A stretch of DNA of 64,000 bases. Source: Haemonchus contortus (Eukaryota > Nematoda > Chromadorea > Rhabditida > Trichostrongylidae). A program made the translations under genes and the position numbers. The notes under the pieces are model-generated. The model ran no database searches, was not told the origin of the DNA, and was given only the letters and a program-made list of their open reading frames with translations. Location: contig LS997562.1 of the NCBI GenBank assembly GCA_000469685.2, forward strand, positions 31,765,715 to 31,829,714. The letters run 5' to 3'. Positions 1-9,900 of the stretch are shown here, piece after piece (the first letter of the stretch is position 1; the number at the start of each line of letters is the position of its first letter).

Positions 1-620
1 GTTAGGTAGGACAGTCCCAAATACACACATACACAACATCAGACACACTAGCGGATTGTATGTACAAGTAGGATCACCTCTCACCTACCACCTGTCGTCC
101 CGTTAATCATCGATTTTCCTCGAGTGGGGGCCAGTAACGTCTTCATTCGTCCCTGCCACGAGTCAGAGTGGTCCACCAAATCGTGCTTGCTTCAGGGGCA
201 TGGGGTCCAGCATTCCTTTTGTTCAGTGTGTCGGTGAAAAAATCTGACCATCGCGTTGACGGCCACCCTGGTGTTCGCTTGACGTCCCGAAGGATTCAGT
301 CAGTAGCCGCCGTGGTCTAACTGTCATCGCTATATCGCATACCGTGTCCGGCACACCTGATCTTCAATTCCTTGGCGTATTCAACGGCATCCCTGATCTT
401 CGTTCAATGACGGCGCTCGGAACTCTGGATTCCCTTCTCTACTTGCGTGTATGAAGAAATTCCAAGCATCGCCTTTTCTAAAGCGCGTTGAATGATGCTA
501 ACTGCATGCTCATCCTGCTTTCGTAGTCCTAGTCTCCATGGCGTTCGTTAAAGCAGAAAGGACAGCAGTGTTGAAAAGGTTAGCACGGAGCCGGATGCTC
601 CTTGCATTCTTCTCTACTCC
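1..620 (-). mobile_element. RTE-type LINE relic, 3' end of the reverse transcriptase ORF
   Basis: Read on the minus strand, about 600 bp gives broken frames resembling the C-terminus of nematode RTE-family reverse transcriptases. An LRANLFNTAVLSAL-like segment comes first, followed after several stops by [15 protein letters not shown] and then [14 protein letters not shown]. The order and spacing match the usual tail of that protein family. The bases beyond (about 160-1) look like 3' untranslated sequence. Stops and frameshifts show it is dead. A second copy of the same tail lies at 24845-25140. On the plus strand it would sit in the intron upstream of the COA6-like last exon. Family assignment is by remembered motif pattern, not by search. 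Confidence 0.6.
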
Positions 621-730
621 CTGAAAACTCTCAAAACATAAGTAGGATAGTTGGGCAAAATGATCAAGACTTCATTAGAATGTACTGTTATCAGTTTGCC
701 TGATCACTATTTTCCACTGGGCAATTTCAG

Positions 731-898
731 GCTTCGCGATCTTGTCGCGACTTGCTACGAGAATTTGAAGAGGCTTGCCCAGCTTCGTGGGTGACCCATT
801 TCATAAGAAAACACAACTTCCAGCGCTACAAACACAAGCTCATTGAAGAAGGGATCAATATAGCTGATAAGAATGCTCTCGGTGACGACAAAGTTTAG
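731..898 (+). CDS. COA6-like cytochrome c oxidase assembly factor, last coding exon (gene cut by window edge)
   Basis: A GGCAATTTCAG acceptor at 730 opens a 55-codon frame ending in TAG at 896-898. The peptide starts ASRSCRDLLREFEEACPASW and continues VTHFIRKHNFQRYKHK. It carries a CX10C pair (C-RDLLREFEEA-C) followed by PxxWxxxFxRK, as in the second helix of COA6. That protein is a small twin-cysteine protein of the mitochondrial intermembrane space that helps metallate the CuA site of cytochrome c oxidase subunit 2. The first helix (CWxARDxYxxC in the family) is not visible between 620 and 730, so its exon probably lies upstream of the window, beyond the LINE relic. The next gene, PRORP, follows on the same strand within about 50-90 bp. 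COX6B-type twin-cysteine proteins share part of the motif and are the main alternative. Confidence 0.72.
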   Translation, partial: ASRSCRDLLREFEEACPASWVTHFIRKHNFQRYKHKLIEEGINIADKNALGDDKV

Positions 899-910
899 TG
901 TAAAGGTATG

Positions 911-990
911 GAGTAGTAATTCAGAGGGCAACTGTAACGCCCCATGATTGTGGGCTATCGTTTCTCCTATAACACCTTTACCCATTTCAG
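911..990 (+). promoter_or_regulatory. Intercistronic gap with candidate trans-splice acceptors
   Basis: Only 92 bp separate the COA6-like stop from the first long PRORP exon. Two good acceptors lie here: GTAATTCAG at 924 and TTTACCCATTTCAG at 990. In nematodes such a short same-strand gap usually marks an operon whose downstream message receives a spliced leader. If 924 is the trans-splice site, the first ATG is at 944. A 41-nt intron (950-990) would then join ATG ATT in frame to the next exon. No canonical AATAAA for the upstream gene is visible in the gap. Confidence 0.45.
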
Positions 991-3900
991 GGCTGTTTCC
1001 GAGTGTTTCCTATCAGGAGATTATGTAGTGCAACTAGCAAACCTCGTAAACGTAAGAACGTTGCTAGATCTCGAATTACATCTGAGGCTCTTCCTCATGC
1101 CGCTCAAGCTGGTTCCCCACCTGATACAGTTAAGTCGTTGGCTGTGGGTAAAAAACTTCCCAACGCTGCTGAATCTGTGCTGACTGCTAGCAACATGGAA
1201 TCTACCTCAATACCATCTAAGAAACTTCCACTGCGTGTGACCAAGGAGGTGTCATCCAAAGCATCACCTATGATGAGTTCCGCAGAGCTATCATCTATTC
1301 TCTCATTGGATGAGGTAAGTCCAAGTTATGCACCGTCATTTCAATTTCTGAAATTTATCATCACACATTTAAGCCGGAACATACCTCCTCACATCCAACT
1401 CTGAAGTTCATCGATTTTTCCATACCAACAGAAGAGGTTGATTTCTCAAATGTCATAAATCCGAGCCGCTACCTATCAGCACTTCGGCTTTGCCACAAGT
1501 TCGCTCATGGATGTGCCCTCATCCGCCTTCATTTGGCAACACTGAACGGTCCAGCAGTGCTTGAAGCCGCACGGCTTCTCGCAGCTGCTCAATTACGTCA
1601 TCGATGTGCGCTACACTCTCAGCCGAGCGAGAACACATACACGTATGATGTCGATGTCCTTTCTCGCGAGCTGAGCAAAAGGTTCAAGTCAACTTCACTG
1701 CCTCAATCTATGGCTGTTGCAGTTGGTGAGTTTCGCTATCAGTTTTTTTTTCACATTGGAGGGATTTTGACGTCCCGTGAATGTGCGACACCGTAACCCC
1801 CTAGTACGGGGAACGGAACTTACGTGCGTCCGAGGATGCGCGCGGCATATTGCGCGGCCGAGTGCGTGGGGTTCGAACGACTCTGGCGATTATCATTGGG
1901 GCCCAAATTTGAAGTAAAGTAGGTTAGAAGGCTAACCTGACCCTAATAAACTACTCTACTTCGAGTTTGAACCTCAATGATAGGCTCCAGAGTCGTTCGA
2001 ATCACTACGCACTTCGCCGCGCGCATCCTCGGACGCACGGAAGTAGCCATACCCCTCTAGTACCCCACCACACACTACCGTGGGCTTCGCCCGGGATACC
2101 TTTCCTTTGCGTCGTATATGTGACGGGTGTTTTGGAGACGCTTCAGCGTGTGTTTGGGTTACTGTGTTCATTCATATCGCGGAATCCGCGAGTTCGTGCT
2201 ATATGAGAAATTCTTTTCTCTCTCCCATAACATAAGCGAGCTTGCGAGCTTATCAGGGAGAAAAAATCAGAAATTCTCAACGGCGATGGTATGAACAACA
2301 TAGGCAGGCTTTAAATACATGGCCTGTAATGCCGCGACTACCTTTTTCTATCACCTTTTCTTCAGTCTCGCACTTACACTCACATTCATCTCTTGCGACC
2401 TCGTTTGTTAGCGAGCATAGTAGTGTTTCGCTCTGAGATTCCTTGGGGTTTAGGAGATTTGAGATTATTGTTAAGGCATACGGGATTTCTGGGACTTCAG
2501 ATTACACCTCAGCAGAGTCACTTTGTTATCGCTCTTTCGTGTAACATTCTAGTTTAGCAATAAAGTTTCTGTTTGATATTTCACTGTTGTCCAAACGCGT
2601 GGCGGTGTTTGAAAAGGCTTTCTCATCAAACTGTACGGTCCCGTCGATTCTGCCATCATTGGGATCGTCGTCTGCTTCAGAATGCGAGAATCACAAGGCT
2701 ACAATTGATCAGATCGCCCACTATCCAGCGAATCTGGCTAGAAACGTCGCTCGAATATTTTCCTCGTCGAAGTACATCATCATCACAGACTACGAGCACC
2801 TTTTCAGCGAAGGATTTGAGGTGAAAGTGAGATCTATCGCTTCCCGTCGACTCGCTGAACGATCGCAGGCCATACTCGCTTATCGCATTTTTGAGATTGA
2901 CAAAAAAATTTCGGCGTTACCTCGCAACAAATCCGATTTGCACAAATTGTTCAAATCACAACACGCTGTCGTTTTCCATTCGAGATACTATCCAGGAGCC
3001 CATGACATAACTGGACTCGAAGAATGGTTTTCAAAGACTAAAACAACCGACGGATTATTTGCCAAAGATCAAAAATATGACAGATCGAACTGGGAGCCGC
3101 AGTTCGTCTCTCACTCTCGTATTCCTTTCCACGATGAGCGGTTTCCTTTTCAACTGAGAGACAACACCGTGCTACGATGGGAACTTTGTCGAGCGAATTA
3201 CACAATTGACATATTGGACGATGTCTTCATGTTTCATCGAGGAATTAAACTGCAAAAAAATATGGAATCATTGAGAATACAAATGCAGAACGCAGCTATA
3301 TTCAATGAGGCTCTAAAAGCGTTCAAAGAACGTATGGATAAAGAGTACCCAGAAACGAAACATCGATGCCCTACACCAGAGCGGTAATCGCGACAGGTTT
3401 CCAACGAAGGAACGAAAAGTCCCGAGAACCCAGTGGCAATCTGTTCTTGGGCACGTGGAAACGCCAAGCACTGCTCTCGGAAGAGAGAGTCGCGCAAGAT
3501 TTCAGCCGAACTCCAAAGTGTGGCAAGCCACTAGTCTATTTTCTTACTAAATAAAGTTTTGTTTTGTCGAAAAAAAAAAAAAAATGAAGGACAGGCGCAC
3601 ATGGAGGGCGATGCCATCCACGAGGACGAACAGGTGCACATGGAGGGCGATGCCATCCACGAGGACGAACAGGTGCACATGGAGGGCGATGCTGTCCACG
3701 AGGACGAACAAGAAAAGATAATGGAAAACGTGGAATATATGGAAGTTGTCAACGAGGACCTCGAGGATTATCCGCCACCACAAGACGATGCTTTCATTAA
3801 GGCCTTAGAAGCCGAACTGAGCACCGTTTACGAACGACTCAAAAGACTTTCAAAAGAAAAAACTTGCTTTCCGCGAAGATACGAGACGGGAGTTAACCGA

Positions 3901-6900
3901 GCTGGCGAAGTAACCATGAAGTGTGCATTTTGTAATACCCCAGGAGATCACTATTCTGACTCCTGTAGACACGCACCAACCGTAGCGGAACGATTAGATT
4001 ATCTCAGGAAGCAGAACCGCTGTAAAATGTGCTTGGAAACTCAGTGTAATAAGGATTACTCCTGTCCAAAGTTCAGGAAACCATGTCACCATTGCAAGAA
4101 AACCGGCCACGCTTCAGCTGTTTGCACCTTGCCGGAAACTTCATTAGAGATTGCTACGCAGAGATCCCAACTACAGATGACAGCTGATCGGATCCTGAAG
4201 CAGTTGAATGCTTTGCGAAACTCATTTCCAGAGAGATAAAGAAAGACCATGATCGACTCTCGGGGCGCTCGCAATCATACTTCGCGCCCGGGAGTATCGC
4301 GGAATCCGCGAGTTCGTGCTATATGAGAAATTCTTTTCTCTCTCCCATAACATAAGCGAGCTTGCGAGCTTATCAGGGAGAAAAAATCAGAAATTCTCAA
4401 CGGCGATGGTATGAACAACATAGGCAGGCTTTAAATACATGGCCTGTAATGCCGCGACTACCTTTTTTCTATCACCTTTTCTTCAGTCTCGCACTTACAC
4501 TCACATTCATCTCTTGCGACCTCGTTTGTTAGCGAGCATAGTAGTGTTTCGCTCTGAGATTCCTTGGGGTTTAGGAGATTTGAGATTATTGTTAAGGCAT
4601 ACGGGATTTCTGGGACTTCAGATTACACCTCAGCAGAGTCACTTTGTTATCGCTCTTTCGTGTAACATTCTAGTTTAGCAATAAAGTTTCTGTTTGATAT
4701 TTCACTGTTGTCCAAACGCGTGGCGGTTAAACTCCGGGAGTTATTTATCAAGCATACACGGTCTATTTTATAATTCACATTCACAGGTTTTTTTGGTTCA
4801 TTCACAGGACGATTAAATCCGTCTTGTTTTTTTTTACTTAGGCTCTGCAGAATAAACATCTACCCTAGGCGGAGCTCTCTGCTTCGCTAGGGATAATACA
4901 CTTACTGTGCAGGAGAGTAATAAATCCAGAATACCCAATCCCTCTGATTAAGATAATATGCAGGCAAATGTAAAACACGTACGGTTGAGCTGGTGAAGGC
5001 GATCCCTCTACACTAACGACTTCTCTCTATAGTAACGACTTCTCCTTCTCTGTAGTAAGATGACCGGACAAGGAGGAATGGTGGCTGATGAGAGTGGGCT
5101 CCGGTAAATGTGAAGAACACAAAATTCTCAGTTCTGTTGAGTGCGCAGAACCAATTGTAGACTGTTCAAAGGCACAGTTCACGTTGATTTTGGGATATAC
5201 TTAAGTGTTTTCGAAGAATAGCGGAGGCGATAATGCAGAATAGGCGAAGTTGCGAAGAAAATGCGAAAATCGGTGTATTTATAAGAATTTAAGCCATCAA
5301 AAAAGTAATTAAATTGATGGTTTGACGAGAATGTGACGAAATTGCATGCATGGATGAACAGCCCAAATACTTCTTCCATGTAACCATAGCCGTCACATTC
5401 TGCAATCCAGGCCAATTGTGCCATTGGCTGCTTTCATAGTCCGCCGGCAGGCCGCCGTGCCACGAGGTAGTGCTAGGTGGGAGGAGGGCGGCAGACGGTC
5501 GGTCGAAGGGATGAAAAGAAAGAAGAACAAGATCAAAAACCAAACAACCAGGGCTGGTACAAATGGTTTTTGATCTTGCCTCTCCTTGTTTACAGCCCTT
5601 CGAAGGACTGACCGACCGTCTGCCGCCCTCCTCCCCTCTAGCACTGCCTCGTGGCACGCCGGCCGGCCGGCCGGCGGGCTATGAAAGCAGCCATTGCGTA
5701 CAGCTGGATACAGCAAGTTGCTAGGTGCATCCCCCTATGCGAATGGTGCAAGCTCTGCAGCCGCTACAACGCCGTTGGAACTCGGCATGTGCACGTCGGC
5801 CGAGCCGGTTTTGGAATTCTTCTTGAGTCGTGTCTGAGCCGTTTCTCGACACTGCAGCGTCCCTTCTGCTATTCTTAGAGGTCACAGGTTCGTCGCACAG
5901 AGGGATCCTAGAAACCATTTTATCGTGAAGTGCGCTTTTAAGAAAGGCATCGCTGGCTGTAGAGCTTGTACCATTCGCACCGGGACGCACGCGTTGCAAC
6001 TTACTGTAGCCAGCTGTACGCATAGGCATGCACACGTCTGGATTGCAGGATGCGATAGCAAAAGTTACATGGAAGGGATATTTGGACAGCTCGTCCATGC
6101 ATTCAACTTTTGTCGTCACATTCTCTACCTGAGAAATGAGATAACTTATGGCGGGTTAGGTTGACCACCGTGGAAAGGCTTGGAAATACAATAGCTGTCT
6201 CCTCTGTAATCAACGGTACTCCAGCACGGGAAAAAAATATCAGAAGCGAAGGGACCCTGCGATTCTGGACGGTGATTGTTGCATTAGCTGATTCATTCTC
6301 GTACTCTCCGTTCCTATCTGTGGTAACAATGACATTGTTCCGTTCAATGTTGTTCCTTCAATTTTCGGCCACCTTTCAACGTACCCTCTAAGCCTAGAGA
6401 CGCTATTATGGCTTTCCAATATTTGGCTAATCAGCTGATTACCACAAGGTAGTTTTCGTACTTCTCATCGGAAAACTCCAGATGTCCTTCTCGGGTGCGT
6501 GACGGATCCATCTCGAACAGTATCTGGGATCTCTGTTGAAGAAATGAAACAAATGATATTTCGATCAGAAGTTCATCATCATTTAGCATGTGCAGCTTTG
6601 GATTGCAATCACTGGGAAAAGTTTAAGTAAGTTCCCATTGTGCTATGGCATTATTTATTGTCGTTTCAATCGCTATTCGTAATCACTTGAAGGTGCATTA
6701 TGAGCTCGGGCCCTATTTCGCCTCATTATTCACCTATACTTGTATTTCATATGCTCAACTTCGTTCTGAGGAATGCCGTGAGTTCACTACATTTGAACTT
6801 GGCCGTTTTCCTGCTCCTTCTTTTCACTGTGAACTTTCAGGATCTACAGCAAGAGGTGCTGAAATGGTACCTAGACGCTTTGTCAATTGAGCACAAACCT

Positions 6901-9900
6901 TTGAATCAACTTCAGTGGTCTACATATGCAGCAAACATGATCAGGTAAAAGCTTTACTGTAGTTGTTCAAAGTGATTACAGCCTTACTTGTAGAAAATAG
7001 CTCAGTGGCGATGTGTAATGCATTACTCGTAATCAGTGTTCCACTCGTCCGCCCCACCTAAAGGATAAAGGATAAAGTTCTTCGGCGTTGATCATTCCCT
7101 CTAAGGGATGTGCACCGCATTCGACTTCAATACAGAATCATAGTGGCGTACTGAATGTGTATATGTCCTGTGCAATGATTGGAACGCTGAACTGCCTTAA
7201 GAGCATCACGCTCGATATATTTCATTTGAGCAGAATTATTAGTGGTTGATCGTAGCTCCGTCCACCTAAATGCAGTCCCTTTCCACTGTGAAACCTGACT
7301 ACCCTTCTTGCAATTGCTCCATTGGTTCTAGCCCTGCCTTCCTGTGCCAACTCCGCTCACTCGGGGATTCAACTTTATTTGTTCCTATACCTCTAACCGG
7401 TCGGAGGTGGTGTAAAGGCAAGTGGCGCACTATATCCCACGCACGGTCAGGGGTTCGAATCCAGGATCGATGCCCGCTTAGGCCAACCAAGCCTCCCATC
7501 CCTCCGGTGTCGGTGAATTGGTACCAGATAAAAGCACTGACTTGTACATCGGCTGGCCACCTCAAGTCATTGTATAGGTCACATACGCTATTTATTACGC
7601 CACTACGATTCTAAATGGAAGTCGAGTGCGGGGGCGCATCCCTCAGACGGGATTGATTAACGCCAAAAACTTCATCCTTCATCCTTTTACCTCTGACCAC
7701 TTTTCCCCGCGTTCTAGAACGTATTTGAAGACAGTTGTAAAATTTTGATTTAAGCCGCGCCTACTTTAGTGCCGACACCGCCCACTTCGAGGATTTGACC
7801 ACATTTGTTCTATTTCCTCTAGTCTTCTTTTCCCGTTTCCAGACGATTACACTCATTTTTAAAAAAAGCCTTTATCTCAACGCACGCCCCGCCCATCGAG
7901 GCGGAGCTTCGCCAGACTTAAACATGCCTAGCATGCATGAGGCCTTGCTCACTCTTTTTATTTTTTCCCGGCCTCGACGCCTTCGTTGAATCGAGTTATG
8001 AATTCTGTGGAAAGTACTGCCCACTGCGAGAACGCTCCGCCCACCGCCGGTAAGGCTCGTTTATTTTAGTTATTGACCCATCCTTCACCTTTGCACATAT
8101 TTTCTCAGCGTCTGGACTTGTGAGACTGAATGAGAAGGATTTGCCCATGATCCAGCTCGATGCCGGCGCATCCCTCGCCACTTGCGGGCGAAGCTTCGCT
8201 GACTTACCTGTGCTCTGTTGCACCCACCCTATACTCAACCCATCCCAAACTTTACCCAGCTTCTCCTGGTTTTTCTTCAGGTGATATCGAATTTCCGTAC
8301 AAACAGACAGATGAACAAATGCGAGCGCTTTATGTATATAGTAAGGAATATGTCATATAGGACCATATTGGTCCCATTTGAGCAGCAGCAGTTAAAAACC
8401 AAAAAGTAAAAGCGATAGGCTGCAGTACCTCAACCTTCTGTGATAAACGTCTCTCTCTTTGTCTTGTTTTTTCGGTTTTCACATCGCTTCAAAGATTTTC
8501 ATCTTTCGTGATATTTCGCTGAAGAGGCTTTTCAGAGTTTGTGGCATGAAATCCGTTACTGCAACTGTCACAAGGAAAGGAACTATTGGCAACGGCAATA
8601 ATCAGCAACTTTCGTTACGCAAGGAGGAACCTTTCACTCAGGAAGATTTCTCCTGCCTGAAAAGGGATTTGAATACTTTGTTGGGACAACTCAGCAAAGG
8701 CAGCGGTTAGTCTTTCATAAGACTTCAAAGATATTTGCTCTCAATTGTCGAGTTTGCAGGTAGCGTTACCAGGAAGGAAGTATTTGCTCTACGAAAAAGC
8801 ATAAACTCTTGGTCGAAGCGTTACGACGATCGGGCTATCGTGATTGACTCATTAAATGTCTTCCATGGCAGGACAACTGCCTTCGAGTCGCTAGTAAAAC
8901 TGACTAACAGGTTCGAACTCAAGAATCCCCATCAAAGGCACAGTTCACGATAAAAATGGTTTCTGAGAGTTCCCACAGGATGGATTTTAGACCCCTGCGT
9001 AAACCACATCTAACGCGGACCACATCTATCATGTCGGAAAACGGCCTAGTTAGGGAGTTATAAAGGCTCAAAGATTGGCCCGTGTGCATCCTCAGACGAA
9101 TTTTCCGACATTGTAGAGACTACACCAATCACAAGGGAGCCCATACAGGAAGTTCAAACAACTTATCATGACCCAAAAGAGAAAGACAGTTCTGTACAGC
9201 TCTGATCAGCCTTTGCGCAACTGCAACATCTGAAATCTTGTCCGAATACCCTTCCATGTTATTTCATCATGGCAATCTCGTCCAACCTCTAATTTCCCTA
9301 TTTTGAGAAGCCATATTTTTCTCGAAATCGGCAAATTCTCTCGCTTTCTTCACAACCGGTGATTTATTCCTACTCTATAATTCCGCTTTTCGAATAAAAA
9401 CAGGTACCTCAAAATAAGCGTGAACTGTGCCTTTGACATTGAATGGGGCTCCCTCGTAAATTTTCCAAAAATTTTTAGAGGATCATAAAAGCTCGAAGTG
9501 GTTTCCATCGGGAATATCTTGATTGTGACTAGTGTTTTCAGTGACGTTTCGATGACTGATTACTCCAAATAAGCTATATTCACGTCAAATAGTACTCGTC
9601 GTTTACTCAGTATAATTATTTCACAATTTCACTGTCTGCTGACTCAGATTCTAACTCAGATTGCCCCGCCGCCTCGGTAAAGCATTGATTGAGTTGTCGG
9701 AATTGCAGGTTGACTTCGGAATACGATAATGCTGTGCTCGTGACCCGACCTTTTTTGGCTGAAAAGTTGAAGTTCATACGATGGCGAGGGAATGTCCACG
9801 TGTTTTCATGCAGCACGCTGTAAGTTTCTAAAAAGTGCTTGTTAAGAGTTTGCCAAGCAGTATAACAATGCCGGAAGATACACTGTAGTAAAAATGTTTT

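Larger units (their letters stand above)
2175..4727 (+). mobile_element. Non-autonomous LTR retrotransposon carrying a captured host cDNA
   Basis: Two direct repeats of 432 and 433 bp (2175-2606 and 4295-4727) bound a 1.69-kb interior. The interior holds, in order, the 3' part of a GT49 glycosyltransferase transcript with its poly(A) tail and a Gag C-terminal fragment with zinc knuckles. There is no reverse transcriptase, protease or integrase, so movement would need a helper. Everything reads in one direction, the same as the PRORP gene whose intron it occupies. The Gag type resembles nematode BEL/Pao elements. The only LTR difference I noticed is one T in a T-run, implying recent insertion. 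No target-site duplication is evident, and the bases right after each LTR differ. Confidence 0.85.

Noticed and set aside
2175..4727. Complete autonomous retroelement or endogenous retrovirus
   Set aside because: No protease, reverse transcriptase, RNase H, integrase or envelope is encoded; the interior is only 1.69 kb.
7452..7462. Exact B-box GGTTCGAATCC suggesting tRNA genes at many SINE loci
   Set aside because: The heads lack a foldable anticodon arm in context and are followed by the same repeat body each time, so they are SINEs and not tRNA genes.
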